This document shows, one piece after another, positions 1 to 8,738 of a stretch of DNA of 64,000 bases. Origin of the DNA: Terrimonas sp. (GTDB taxonomy: Bacteria; Bacteroidota; Bacteroidia; Chitinophagales; Chitinophagaceae); assembly GCA_016125075.1 (NCBI GenBank), contig WGMO01000003.1, positions 1 through 64,000 on the forward strand. Direction: 5' to 3'. The notes under the pieces were generated by a model. The model saw nothing but the letters and a program-made list of their open reading frames with translations, was not told where the DNA came from and did not search any database. Within the stretch, counting starts at the first letter, position 1, and each line of letters starts with the position of its first letter. Made by a program: the position numbers and the translations under genes.

Positions 1-103
1 AACGCGGTGGTTCGGCAAATAAGCTTCCTATAACATCCATATAACTACAGTACCAAAACTCATTTTTTTAAATGGTCAAAAACCAAATACTGCCCTTTTA
101 ATG

Positions 104-139
104 AAAAAAGGCCATCCTTTTTGGACAGCCTCTTTTTTT
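104..139. terminator. Bidirectional terminator-like hairpin
   Basis: GGC and TCC on the left arm pair with GGA and GCC on the right arm around a CA/CA internal loop and a T-rich loop. The hairpin is flanked by an A-run on the left and a T-run on the right, so it could stop transcription from either side. Confidence 0.6.
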
Positions 140-312
140 ATACGGGGACTTGCCGGAATTAGCATTTTTTTTATTTTTGTATTGGATTTCATGATAAAAT
201 CCTTTTCCTGCCCTTACCTGTTAATCGCTTTGAGAAAAAAACATCCTGGGCAAAGCGTATGTTCCGGATCGCGGAATATTCGGGTTGAAGCCACCAAGAA
301 AACAATATTTTT

Positions 313-338
313 AACCCCATTGAAAAATGGGGTTTTTT
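313..338 (+). terminator. Rho-independent terminator
   Basis: A perfect 9-bp stem (AACCCCATT with AATGGGGTT) closes a GAAA tetraloop and is followed by a T-run. No + strand gene directly upstream was identified, so the transcript it ends is unknown, possibly a small RNA or the gene left of the window. Confidence 0.7.
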
Positions 339-534
339 CATGTGAAAAAAATAATAATTGATCATTATATCCAGGCACATGCACAACGATTTCCAATACT
401 ATCCTCACTCCGCTTTTTAATTACTTTAGCTGGTTTAGGACCCAGATTGTATCTTTACGCACCTTTCTGGATTGTACATACATTATTTTCATCTATAAGG
501 CTAAACAATAACCGGCAGAAGGGTCCTGATAGAT

Positions 535-1938
535 ATGCTCAAGATTTTCATTAGGTTCAGAGATCGATTAAAGAATGCGTTTGACAGAATCGGAAATGAG
601 CGGTTAAAGAATAACATGCTCCAGGCCTTACCCTTTTGGGTGGCTTCATTGATCACCGGGCTGATTGCTGTTTTTTATACAAAATTATTTGCCTGGGCAG
701 AAAAAGGCACTTCCTACATCTATAACCATTTCAGCTGGGGTTTCTTTATTATCACCCCCGTATGTTTCATACTCTCCTGGTGGGTAGTGAAAAAATATGC
801 CCCTTATTCCCGGGGCAGTGGCATCCCGCAGGTGATGGCAGCAGTTGACCTGGTTTCGCCGGGCAACCTTACAAAAGTGAACCGTTTACTGAGTTTGCGG
901 GTGATATTCATCAAAATAATTTCAAGCCTGGTGATGGTATTGGGAGGCGGTGCTATCGGCCGGGAAGGTCCAACCATACAGATCGCCGGTTCGGTATTCC
1001 GTCTCGTCAATAAATGGCTGCCTTCCTGGTGGCCAAAAATATCCAAGAAGAATATGATCATGACCGGTTCCGCCGCCGGTTTAGCCGCTGCATTCAATAC
1101 GCCATTGGGAGGTATTGTATTTGCCGTTGAAGAGCTTACCAAAACACATATCAGTTATTTTAAAACAGCATTATTTACGGCGGTCATCATTTCGGGTCTT
1201 ACCGCCCAGGGTATGTTAGGGCCATACCTCTACCTCGGCTATCCCGATGTTTCCCATTTGTCATGGTACATATTTTCTGCCGTCATCCTCGTGGCAGCCA
1301 TCTGTGGGCTGGGAGGCAGTATGATGTCGAAACTGATGTTGAAATTATTCAAATGGAAGAAGTCCTTTAAGCTTAGATATCAAACGATCTTATACCTCGC
1401 GGGTGGTGCACTTGTGATGGCGGCTGTTGCTTTTTTCCTGGATAAAGGGATCCTGGGTTCGGGAAAAGAACTCATGACCAGTACCTTGTTTTCCAGTGAT
1501 AAGCATACAGCCTGGTATATGCCGATTCTCAGGATTACCGGGCCGATCCTTTCTTTTACCACGGGTGCTGCAGGCGGTGTATTTGCGCCTTCATTAAGTG
1601 CTGGTGCCAGTATAGGATCTGTACTTTCAGGCTGGTTCGAACTCAGCTCCGCCGATACCAATCTTGTAATTTTAGCAGGGATGGTAGGATTTCTGACCGG
1701 GGTTACCCGTTCTCCTTTTACATCGGCCATCCTGGTGCTGGAGATGACGGACAGGCATAATGTGATCTTTCACCTGATGCTGGCGGGTATGGTAGCCAGT
1801 GTGATCTCCCTGATCGTGGACAAACACTCTTTTTATGATCACCTGAAAACGCAATATATCCAGGAACTGAACCAGGAAGAGGATATCACTAAGCATATTC
1901 AGGGTTCGGATCAACAGGATGAAAAAACTGTTCCCTGA
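535..1938 (+). CDS. ClC-family chloride channel or H+/Cl- antiporter
   Basis: A 467-residue polytopic inner-membrane protein of the ClC family, which moves chloride (or another anion) passively or against protons. The anion-selectivity motifs are visible in order: GSGIPQ (residues 94-99), GREGP (142-146) with the gating glutamate E144, and GGVFAP (347-352). A Glu-Glu pair at 199-200 matches the region of the proton-pathway glutamate of the E. coli antiporter, so exchange rather than plain channel activity is plausible. There is no C-terminal CBS pair. The ATG at 535 follows an AT-rich leader, and the 3' end overlaps the next gene by 20 nt, suggesting translational coupling. Confidence 0.93.
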   Translation: MLKIFIRFRDRLKNAFDRIGNERLKNNMLQALPFWVASLITGLIAVFYTKLFAWAEKGTSYIYNHFSWGFFIITPVCFILSWWVVKKYAPYSRGSGIPQVMAAVDLVSPGNLTKVNRLLSLRVIFIKIISSLVMVLGGGAIGREGPTIQIAGSVFRLVNKWLPSWWPKISKKNMIMTGSAAGLAAAFNTPLGGIVFAVEELTKTHISYFKTALFTAVIISGLTAQGMLGPYLYLGYPDVSHLSWYIFSAVILVAAICGLGGSMMSKLMLKLFKWKKSFKLRYQTILYLAGGALVMAAVAFFLDKGILGSGKELMTSTLFSSDKHTAWYMPILRITGPILSFTTGAAGGVFAPSLSAGASIGSVLSGWFELSSADTNLVILAGMVGFLTGVTRSPFTSAILVLEMTDRHNVIFHLMLAGMVASVISLIVDKHSFYDHLKTQYIQELNQEEDITKHIQGSDQQDEKTVP

Positions 1939-2368
1939 TTCATTTGTTAATAAACTAAACAGCTTATTTTTTATGCGAGGGATGAAATGGGTCGGTATTG
2001 TTGCAGCGATTATCCTGGTTATATCCTGCTTTTTACCCTGGTATATCATTTCCTGGAAAGGGTTTACGGTTACAGGATTGGATGCCGGGGAAACATTTGG
2101 TAAGCCCGGGTATAATCATTTTGTATTTGCTTTCTTCTTTTTAGTGTTTTCCCTGATCCCGAAAGTCTGGGCGAAGCGATGGAACCTGTTGGTTGTCGGG
2201 TTGAACCTGGCATGGGCCGCCAGGAACTATTTTGTCATTTCAACCTGTGAAGCCGGGCTTTGCCCGGAGAAAAAAATCGGGATTTTCCTTGTACTGGGGG
2301 CATCTGTTTTGATGCTGGTGGCAGCACTTTTTCCTCATATGGAAATCAGCCCCGAAGAAAAAAAATAG
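1919..2368 (+). CDS. Small four-helix membrane protein, unknown function
   Basis: Not a family I recognise. The 149-residue product has about four hydrophobic segments (near residues 22-42, 68-84, 90-106 and 119-138) and a charged C-terminus. It starts inside the end of the ClC gene (20-nt overlap), so the two are probably co-transcribed. An internal ATG at 1973 would give a 131-residue form starting MRGMKWVG just before the first helix. The longer start is favoured only by the coupling. No catalytic motif is visible. It converges on the VIT-family gene with a 6-bp gap. Confidence 0.7.
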   Translation: MKKLFPDSFVNKLNSLFFMRGMKWVGIVAAIILVISCFLPWYIISWKGFTVTGLDAGETFGKPGYNHFVFAFFFLVFSLIPKVWAKRWNLLVVGLNLAWAARNYFVISTCEAGLCPEKKIGIFLVLGASVLMLVAALFPHMEISPEEKK

Positions 2369-2374
2369 GGATGC

Positions 2375-3076
2375 CTATCCACCAAAAAGTTTAGCGACTC
2401 CAAAAGCAGCACCGGCTGCCAATGCGCCGATCAGCATCACCCGGGTAGCGCCCCACCATGGGTTTACCCCGGTAATATTGCTCTTGAACCAACCAAAAAT
2501 GAAAAGGAATAATAAGGTTAGGGCAACAGATATTTTAAGACCATTAACCGGGGAATCGACAAAAAAGTAAGGACTGAGGGGAACAAGCCCGCCAACAACA
2601 TAGGACATGCCGATATTGAATGCAGATTTTGTTGCCCGTTTTGGGTCAGGCATATTGAGGCCCAATTCATATTTCATCATGAAATTGACCCATTGCTTTT
2701 TGTCCCTGGCTATTTCTGCCGTAGCCTGGTCCTGTAAGGCTTCACTTAAACCAATATTGGCAAAGAATTCTTTTGTTTCCTCAATTTCCCGCTCCCGCAG
2801 GTGTTCGACTTCATAGTATTCCCTTTTCAGTTCCGTATTATAATGGTCCTGTTCTGTTTTCCCTGCAAGATATCCTCCCAGCCCCATGGCAATTGAACCG
2901 GCGGCCACTTCTGCGATCCCGGCAATCACAATGATACTGGTTGAATTGACTGCTCCACTCAGGCCTGCCGCAAGTGCAAAAGGCACGGTTAATCCATCAC
3001 TCATACCAATCACGATATCGGTCAGGAAGTCTGAACTTTTCAGGTGTTGTTCTTCATGATGCAGGTGGGTGTCCAT
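2375..3076 (-). CDS. VIT1/CCC1-family iron or manganese transporter
   Basis: A 233-residue membrane protein of the vacuolar iron transporter (VIT1/CCC1) family, which exports or sequesters Fe2+ or Mn2+. The first helices carry the family-like sequence DIVIGMSDGLTVPFALAAGL. They are followed by a soluble, glutamate-rich cytoplasmic segment (about residues 75-125, with repeated E-x-x-E spacing) that in plant homologues binds metal, and then three C-terminal hydrophobic segments. The N-terminus is rich in histidine (HLHHEEQH). It lies 29 bp downstream of the ornithine aminotransferase gene on the same strand. Metal specificity cannot be told from sequence. Confidence 0.88.
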   Translation of the reverse strand: MDTHLHHEEQHLKSSDFLTDIVIGMSDGLTVPFALAAGLSGAVNSTSIIVIAGIAEVAAGSIAMGLGGYLAGKTEQDHYNTELKREYYEVEHLREREIEETKEFFANIGLSEALQDQATAEIARDKKQWVNFMMKYELGLNMPDPKRATKSAFNIGMSYVVGGLVPLSPYFFVDSPVNGLKISVALTLLFLFIFGWFKSNITGVNPWWGATRVMLIGALAAGAAFGVAKLFGG

Positions 3077-3105
3077 GATATGAAGTTAGAGGATCCCTTT
3101 CATTT

Positions 3106-4341
3106 TTAATCCAGTACCCGCAGGCTTTTTTGTATAATACCCACACAATCCATGATCTGTTCTTCGTTGATCACCAGTGGGGGAGCAAACCTTATCTTGT
3201 CGCCATGCGTAGGTTTGGCCAGCATCCCGTTATGGGCCAGGGTAAGGCAAAGGTCCCAGGCCGCATCGGGATTGGGATGGTTGATCACAATGGCATTTAA
3301 TAAACCTTTACCCCGGATGATGGAGATATGTTTAGATCCAATCTTCCCCAGTTCTTCCCGGAAAAGACGGCCCAGCCTCGAAGCGTTTTGGGCCAAATCC
3401 CCGGTCTTTAAAACTTCGAGGGCTTTCATCGCCACTTTACAGGCCAGGGGATTCCCTCCATAGGTAGAACCATGTTCACCGGGTTTGATCGTCATCATGA
3501 TCTCATCATCTGCCAGCACGGCACTGACCGGCAACATTCCTCCGCTCAATGCTTTTCCAAGGATCAGTATATCGGCACGAACCTCTTCGTGATCGCAGCA
3601 AAGCATCCTGCCGGTACGACAGAGACCGGTTTGAATTTCGTCCCCGATAAATAATACGCCGGCCTGCGAACATAATTCCTTCGCAGCGGATAAATAACCA
3701 TCATCGGGCACGAATACCCCGGCCTCACCCTGGATCGGTTCCACAAGGAAACCCGCAACGGTATTATCCTGTAATGCTGCTTCCAGTGCCGGTAAGTCAT
3801 TATAGGGTATGGTGATAAAACCGGGTGTATAGGGACCAAAATTCTTTTTGGCAGCAGGATCACTGCTAAATGAGATGACGGTGGTGGTACGGCCATGAAA
3901 ATTGCCTTCACACACGATTATCTTTGATTGCCCCTCTTTGATTCCTTTTACTTCATAGGCCCATTTCCGGCAAAGCTTGATGGCTGTTTCTACCGCCTCC
4001 ACGCCCGTATTCATGGGAAGCACTTTGTCGTAGCCAAAATAGGCAGTGATGAATTTCGCATACTCACCCAACTGGTCACTGTGAAATGCCCGGCTGGTGA
4101 GGGTCAGTTTTTTTGATTGTTCTATAAATACGTCAACGATTTCCGGGTGACAATGGCCCTGGTTGACGGCGGAATATCCGCTTAAGAAATCATAATATTT
4201 TTTCCCATCCACATCCCAAAGAAAGACGCCTTCTCCTTTTTCCAGTACTACCGGTAAGGGGTGATAATTGTGGGCACCATATTGTTCTTCCAGAGCTAAA
4301 TAATAATTTGTCTTTTCAGATACTTGCATTGAAGAGGTCAT
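3106..4341 (-). CDS. rocD: Ornithine--oxo-acid aminotransferase
   Basis: A class III PLP-dependent aminotransferase of 411 residues, the usual size of ornithine delta-aminotransferase. It converts ornithine and 2-oxoglutarate to glutamate-5-semialdehyde and glutamate in arginine/proline metabolism. Visible marks are the opening [22 protein letters not shown], the GDEIQTG motif with D234 that contacts the PLP ring nitrogen, and the Schiff-base lysine K263 in [11 protein letters not shown]. Related class III enzymes such as acetylornithine aminotransferase remain possible, but the N-terminal signature and the C-terminal part favour RocD. It is followed on the same strand by the VIT-family gene. 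Confidence 0.9.
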   Translation of the reverse strand: MTSSMQVSEKTNYYLALEEQYGAHNYHPLPVVLEKGEGVFLWDVDGKKYYDFLSGYSAVNQGHCHPEIVDVFIEQSKKLTLTSRAFHSDQLGEYAKFITAYFGYDKVLPMNTGVEAVETAIKLCRKWAYEVKGIKEGQSKIIVCEGNFHGRTTTVISFSSDPAAKKNFGPYTPGFITIPYNDLPALEAALQDNTVAGFLVEPIQGEAGVFVPDDGYLSAAKELCSQAGVLFIGDEIQTGLCRTGRMLCCDHEEVRADILILGKALSGGMLPVSAVLADDEIMMTIKPGEHGSTYGGNPLACKVAMKALEVLKTGDLAQNASRLGRLFREELGKIGSKHISIIRGKGLLNAIVINHPNPDAAWDLCLTLAHNGMLAKPTHGDKIRFAPPLVINEEQIMDCVGIIQKSLRVLD

Positions 4342-4522
4342 AACAATAATTTTTGAAAATAAGGGAAATAGGCAGGGACGCCGCTAGAGACAGGAGCAGG
4401 AATACACTTAGTGATTCAGCAAATCGAGGTGCTGATCCAGGAAAAACAATATCGAAGGAAGGGTTGGTATATTTAGTAATTTGCTGCAAGATACAAATTA
4501 ACCCTTGCAAAAAAAACCGGTC

Positions 4523-5008
4523 ATGTCTTATACGATACCCTCCCAGACCCGAATTGGTCATATTCACCTTAAAGTAACCGATCTTGAAAGGTCCCTGGCC
4601 TTTTACAGGGATTTACTGGGTTTCGAGGTGCAGCAATATTATGGAAGCAGTGCCGTATTTGTTTCCGCCGGCGGATACCACCACCATATCGGGTTAAATA
4701 CCTGGCAAAGCAAAAACTCCGGGCCGGCTCCAAGGCATACTGCAGGTCTTTTTCATACTGCCATCTTGTATCCAACCCGCAAGGACCTTGCTGTTATTGT
4801 AAAACGCCTGCTGGATGCAAATTATCCCCTTACCGGGGCGGCGGATCATGGTGTTTCCGAAGCGATTTACCTTGACGATCCCGACCAAAACGGTGTGGAA
4901 TTGTATTGGGACCGTCCCAAAGAAGCCTGGCCCCTTGATGAAATGGGCAACCTGTTGATGGTCACTGACCCCCTGGACCTCGAAGGTTTATTGCAGCTCG
5001 CCGGATAA
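4523..5008 (+). CDS. VOC-superfamily (glyoxalase/dioxygenase-like) protein
   Basis: A 161-residue protein with one vicinal-oxygen-chelate domain. A metal-ligand histidine is likely in GHIHLKVTDLERSLAFYRDL near the N-terminus, a second in GLFHTAI, and a glutamate in NGVELYWD near residue 130. The sequence resembles the N-terminal half of CatE-type catechol 2,3-dioxygenases and the bleomycin/fosfomycin-resistance fold, so the substrate is not predictable. I chose the ATG at 4523. An in-frame TTG at 4505 would add six residues of low-complexity sequence. The 3' end overlaps the convergent ispE gene by 21 nt. Confidence 0.82.
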   Translation: MSYTIPSQTRIGHIHLKVTDLERSLAFYRDLLGFEVQQYYGSSAVFVSAGGYHHHIGLNTWQSKNSGPAPRHTAGLFHTAILYPTRKDLAVIVKRLLDANYPLTGAADHGVSEAIYLDDPDQNGVELYWDRPKEAWPLDEMGNLLMVTDPLDLEGLLQLAG

Positions 5009-5827
5009 TTCCTTGATGAAATAATGTGATGGAAAACGGATTACAGGTTTTTCCGTTTTATCAAATATCCCGTATACAGTGGAGCCGGAACCACTCATGG
5101 AGGCATAGCGTGCGCCTGTCTTATACAACTCCTCTTTGATGACCTTAATTTCCGGGTAGGCTGCAAAAACAGGAATTTCAAAGTCGTTGACAAGTGTTTG
5201 TCTCCATTGCTCCATCGGTTTTTCGATGATCTCGCGCATCGGTTGATCAGGAACGGAAGGGGTGACCTGCTGAAATGCCCACCGGGTATTGATATGGATC
5301 CCCGGGTTGATGATGATGATTTTATATGCTTTAAGATCGAACTTTAACGCTTCCATTTCGTCGCCCCGGCCTCTTGCAATACAGGGTTGGTTCCGGATGA
5401 AAAAAGGGCAATCACTCCCCAAATTCAAAGCATAGGCTCTCAGCTGTTGATCGGATAATCCTAACCCCAAAATTTTATTGAGCATTTTTAGGGCAAACGC
5501 CCCGTCTGAACTGCCACCTCCCAACCCTGCACCCATAGGGATAGCTTTATGCAGGTGTATGTCTACTGCCGGTAAACCCGGGTGATGGCCCGCGAGTAAA
5601 TGGTAAGCCTTCAGGCAAAAATTCTCCGATGTATTGTCCGTTGCGATAAAACCCGTTTGATGGAGGCGGGTCGACAAAGGTTTTGCCGATGCTCCCGGGC
5701 CAATAATTTCAAGCGCGTCAACAAAAGGGAGGGGATAAAATAAAGATTCAATATCATGAAACCCGTCTGTTCTTTTCCGAACAACCCGTAAGCCAATATT
5801 AATTTTACAATTGGGAAACTGGACCAC
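4988..5827 (-). CDS. ispE: 4-diphosphocytidyl-2-C-methyl-D-erythritol kinase
   Basis: A GHMP-family kinase of 279 residues that phosphorylates CDP-methylerythritol in the non-mevalonate isoprenoid pathway. The N-terminal FPNCKINIGLRV and the glycine-rich ATP loop PMGAGLGGGSSDGAFAL (about residues 96-112) are diagnostic. A C-terminal ASMSGSGSTVYGIF motif completes the GHMP signature. The start codon is GTG at 5827. No in-frame ATG at this position gives the conserved N-terminus. It follows the bifunctional nuclease gene on the same strand by 53 bp and overlaps the convergent VOC gene at its end. Confidence 0.95.
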   Translation of the reverse strand: MVQFPNCKINIGLRVVRKRTDGFHDIESLFYPLPFVDALEIIGPGASAKPLSTRLHQTGFIATDNTSENFCLKAYHLLAGHHPGLPAVDIHLHKAIPMGAGLGGGSSDGAFALKMLNKILGLGLSDQQLRAYALNLGSDCPFFIRNQPCIARGRGDEMEALKFDLKAYKIIIINPGIHINTRWAFQQVTPSVPDQPMREIIEKPMEQWRQTLVNDFEIPVFAAYPEIKVIKEELYKTGARYASMSGSGSTVYGIFDKTEKPVIRFPSHYFIKELSGELQ

Positions 5828-5880
5828 GTTTGTACATCTGTGTGAGGGAAATAGATACCCGCTTTGAGCGCCTGCTCAAT

Positions 5881-6480
5881 TTATTTTCTTTTTTTCCTGC
5901 TGTTAATCTCATCCCGGATCGCAATTGCCCGTATATAGTCCTCGTGTTCGAGCACATCATTGAGCAATTCATTCAGTTCCTCCAGGGTCATGGTCTTTAA
6001 ATCTTCATTGATTTTTGAATCCTCTTCTTCCACCACGGCCTCCTTCGCTTTTTTCTTTTTACCCGAGGTTTCTTCCATCAGGATACCCGCACTTTCCAGG
6101 ATATTTTCATAAGTATAGATCGGGCAGCCGAATCGCACCGCCAGGGCAAGTGCATCAGATGTCCTGGAATCGATTTCTACGGTATCATTATCGGAAGAGC
6201 ATACCAGCTTAGAATAGAAGATGCCTTCCTGCAGGTCGTTGATGATGATTTCATGCAAATCAACGGCAAAAGCATTCATGAAGTTTTTCATGAGGTCATG
6301 TGTCAACGGACGACTGGGTTGCATTTTTTCAAGGGCTACTGCAATGGCCTGGGCTTCAAAACCGCCAATCACAATCGGTAAGCGGCGCAATCCGTTTACT
6401 TCGCCCAGCACCACCGCATAGGAATGGGTTTGCGTGATACTATGCGAAAGTGCAACAATTTCCAATTCTATTTTCTTCAT
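5881..6480 (-). CDS. Bifunctional nuclease-family protein (DUF151) with UVR motif
   Basis: A 199-residue protein with an N-terminal DUF151/bifunctional-nuclease domain (residues 1-130, e.g. RRLPIVIGGFEAQAIAVALE and SRTSDALALAVRFGCPIY). A lysine/glutamate-rich linker follows, then a C-terminal UVR-type helical hairpin (LEELNELLNDVLEHEDYIRA). Plant members have DNase and RNase activity. In Bacteroidota the role is undefined. The ATG at 6480 is the only sensible start. It is the first gene of a short run with ispE. Confidence 0.87.
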   Translation of the reverse strand: MKKIELEIVALSHSITQTHSYAVVLGEVNGLRRLPIVIGGFEAQAIAVALEKMQPSRPLTHDLMKNFMNAFAVDLHEIIINDLQEGIFYSKLVCSSDNDTVEIDSRTSDALALAVRFGCPIYTYENILESAGILMEETSGKKKKAKEAVVEEEDSKINEDLKTMTLEELNELLNDVLEHEDYIRAIAIRDEINSRKKRK

Positions 6481-6510
6481 AACCGTGCTACGAAACTAAG
6501 GTTTTTTAAG

Positions 6511-6537
6511 AAAAAAAGCGGCTGATTCCGCCGCTTT
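6511..6537 (-). terminator. Terminator of the etfB-etfA operon
   Basis: An 8-bp perfect stem (AAAGCGGC with GCCGCTTT) around a 7-nt loop. On the minus strand it is followed by a run of T residues, 36 bp after the etfA stop codon. Confidence 0.8.
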
Positions 6538-6572
6538 ATTATCAATGCTCATGTGATTATTAGTGCCTTATA

Positions 6573-7532
6573 TCATCCCTTTAGCTTTTTAACGGCTTCC
6601 GTAATTTTTGGAACCACCTCAAAGGCATCGCCTACAATCCCATAGTCGGCTGCTTTGAAAAATGGGGCTTCCGGGTCCTTATTGATGACAACAATGACCT
6701 TACTCCTGTTAACCCCCGCCAGGTGTTGTATGGCACCGGAAATACCGATCGCAATATAAAGGTTAGGGGCAATCGCAATACCGGTTTGCCCAACGTGTTC
6801 ATGATGGGGTCGCCAGTCGGCATCGGCAACGGGACGGCTGCAGGCAGTGGCAGCGCCAAGGGCTTTGGCCAGGTCTTCAACAATACCCCAGTTTTCGGGC
6901 CCCTTAAGACCCCTGCCACCGCTGACCACGATATCGGCTTCCGTGAGGGGCACTTCCCCCTTCACTTTATTGACCGATTTCACGGTCACTTTGCCGGGTA
7001 AAAGTTGAATATCCTCTGTCACCACTTCAGCCCGTCCTTCTTTTTCCAGCACCGGGTATGCATTGGGGTTGAGGGTGATGATCTTAATGGCCGAGTTGAT
7101 CCTGACATGGGCGAATGCCTTTCCGGAAAAGACTGTTTTTTTGACCACAAATCCATTGGAGGTATCAGGCAAATCCACAGCGCCGGTTACAAGACCGGCC
7201 TTTAGTTGGGCAGAAAGCCCGGGTGCAATGGCTTTACCATCCACATTGTTGGAAAATATGATAATATCTGCGCCGGTCCTGGACACGACCTGTTCAAGTG
7301 CCTGGATATAAACCTGGGCATCAAAATGATTCAAATGATCATTCCTGACCTGGTGAATTTTTGACACACCATACTGGCCCAATGCCGCAAGATCAGAGTC
7401 GCTATTTCCTAGAATAACTGCTTCTGCTGCAGTGCCTGACATTTCCGCGATTTTAGCACCATAACTCAGGGCTTCATAGGAAGCTTTCTTAATATGACCT
7501 TCAGACTGGTCTATGAAAATTAATACTGACAT
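6573..7532 (-). CDS. etfA: Electron transfer flavoprotein subunit alpha
   Basis: A 319-residue EtfA. With EtfB it forms the cytoplasmic heterodimer that takes electrons from acyl-CoA dehydrogenases and passes them to ETF:quinone oxidoreductase. The C-terminal FAD-binding domain is clear: VVSGGRGLKGPENW, SRPVADADWRPHHEHVGQTG and the IGISGAIQHLAGV stretch followed by VINKDPEAPFF. The N-terminal half is the divergent alpha/beta domain. It lies 26 bp downstream of etfB in one operon and is followed by a terminator. Confidence 0.95.
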   Translation of the reverse strand: MSVLIFIDQSEGHIKKASYEALSYGAKIAEMSGTAAEAVILGNSDSDLAALGQYGVSKIHQVRNDHLNHFDAQVYIQALEQVVSRTGADIIIFSNNVDGKAIAPGLSAQLKAGLVTGAVDLPDTSNGFVVKKTVFSGKAFAHVRINSAIKIITLNPNAYPVLEKEGRAEVVTEDIQLLPGKVTVKSVNKVKGEVPLTEADIVVSGGRGLKGPENWGIVEDLAKALGAATACSRPVADADWRPHHEHVGQTGIAIAPNLYIAIGISGAIQHLAGVNRSKVIVVINKDPEAPFFKAADYGIVGDAFEVVPKITEAVKKLKG

Positions 7533-7558
7533 ATTTTATTCAGGATTTTAAGTATTCA

Positions 7559-8302
7559 TTAAAAGGCCTTCGCTTCCTCTCTCAACAGCCTCACCAGTTC
7601 TTCGGGCTGGTCGGCGGGAATCAGTTTTACACCTGCTTTGGCCGGGGGTAATTCAAAACCTACAATTTGGGTAAGCGGCTCAAGGGCTACCGGTTCAACC
7701 ACTTTCAAAGGTTTGGTCCTGGCGGCCATGATCCCCCGCATATTCGGGATGCGTTGTTCAGCCATGCCTTTCTGGCAACTTATCACAAAAGGAGATTCAA
7801 TTTCACAAACCTCTTCACCGCCTTCAATCTCCCGGGTAATCGTAGCCTTATTGGCAGTCCATTCAAATTTTGTAGCCATGGAAATATAAGGGAAGCCCAG
7901 CAATTCAGACAGCATCCCGCCAATCGATGCCCCATTATAATCTATCGTTTCCTTACCCGTAAACACCAGGTCATAGCCTCCCCCTTTGGCCACGGATGCG
8001 ATCTGGGACGCCACATAAAAACTATCCTGGCTGTCTGCATTGATCCGAATCGCTTCATCACCTCCTAATGCCAGCGCTTTACGGATCACGGGATCTGCAT
8101 CAGCAGTACCAACGGTTACAAGATGGATGACGACGGATGGGTCTGCCTCCTTAAGTTCGATCGCTTTTACAAGGGCATACCATTCATCATAGGGATTGAT
8201 GATCCATTGAATGCCATTTGTGTCGAATTTCGTGTTATTGTCGGTGAAGGCTATTTTTGCCGTAGTATCGGGCGTCTTACTGACACATACTAAGATCTTC
8301 AT
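7559..8302 (-). CDS. etfB: Electron transfer flavoprotein subunit beta
   Basis: EtfB, 247 residues from the start chosen here, binds AMP and pairs with EtfA. It has the usual N-terminus MKILVCVSKTPDTTAKIAF, the DLVFTGKETIDYNGASIGGMLSELLG region of the beta subunit and the QRIPNMRGIMAARTKPL segment. An ATG three codons upstream (8311) is possible, but the family normally begins MKILV. It is the first gene of the etfB-etfA operon, transcribed away from the TPR gene, with a TATCTTTG element about 50 bp upstream. Confidence 0.94.
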   Translation of the reverse strand: MKILVCVSKTPDTTAKIAFTDNNTKFDTNGIQWIINPYDEWYALVKAIELKEADPSVVIHLVTVGTADADPVIRKALALGGDEAIRINADSQDSFYVASQIASVAKGGGYDLVFTGKETIDYNGASIGGMLSELLGFPYISMATKFEWTANKATITREIEGGEEVCEIESPFVISCQKGMAEQRIPNMRGIMAARTKPLKVVEPVALEPLTQIVGFELPPAKAGVKLIPADQPEELVRLLREEAKAF

Positions 8303-8349
8303 GCAATGCAATTTCAGTTAAAGAATAATAGTTGTTTATGCAACTAATG

Positions 8350-8357
8350 CAAAGATA
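8350..8357 (-). promoter_or_regulatory. Candidate -7 element for etfB
   Basis: On the minus strand this reads TATCTTTG, an exact match to the Bacteroidota TAnnTTTG -7 element, 48 bp upstream of the etfB start. No good -33 TTTG was found at the expected distance, so the call is tentative. Confidence 0.4.
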
Positions 8358-8406
8358 AGGGTATAAACTATTAAGTGTTAGTATTCGTTTAATTTTTTTT
8401 ATCAAT

Positions 8407-8718
8407 ATGGACAGAATTGAAAAATTGAAGGAATTCCTGCTCATGAACCCTGATGACAGTTTTTTGCAACATGCATTGGCCCTGGAATATATTAAGCTGG
8501 GTGATGACAGCGGGGCCGGGCAGTTATTTGAAACCCTCCTGCAAAGGGATCCTGGTTATATCGGCAGTTATTACCATTTTGCCAAACTCAAGGAAAGGAC
8601 AGGGGATGAGGCCGCGGCGATCGAATGGTATGAGAAAGGGATGGAAGTGGCAAAAAAAGCCGGTGATAACCATGCTTTCAGTGAACTGAAAAGCGCCCTG
8701 GAGGAGCTGACATTTTAA
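8407..8718 (+). CDS. Small tetratricopeptide-repeat protein
   Basis: A 103-residue protein with two to three TPR-like helical hairpins (e.g. FLQHALALEYIKLGDDSGAG, IGSYYHFAKLKERTGDEAAA). It has no signal peptide or membrane segment, so it is probably a cytoplasmic scaffold; its partner is unknown. It is divergent from etfB and lies 20 bp upstream of tilS on the same strand, so the two are probably co-transcribed. Confidence 0.82.
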   Translation: MDRIEKLKEFLLMNPDDSFLQHALALEYIKLGDDSGAGQLFETLLQRDPGYIGSYYHFAKLKERTGDEAAAIEWYEKGMEVAKKAGDNHAFSELKSALEELTF

Positions 8719-8738
8719 TCCCCACGGGGCTTGCCATT

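Larger units (their letters stand above)
1..534. other. Gene-free stretch upstream of the ClC gene
   Basis: No convincing gene is visible here. Open frames are short, have no recognisable domain and lie over two terminator hairpins. The segment holds the 3' trailers of whatever lies left of the window and the AT-rich leader of the ClC gene. A TATCTTTA sequence near 449-456 resembles a Bacteroidota -7 element, but no partner -33 element was found. Confidence 0.6.

Noticed and set aside
101-554. Short genes before the ClC gene
   Set aside because: The open frames cross two terminator hairpins and show no coding similarity or domain.
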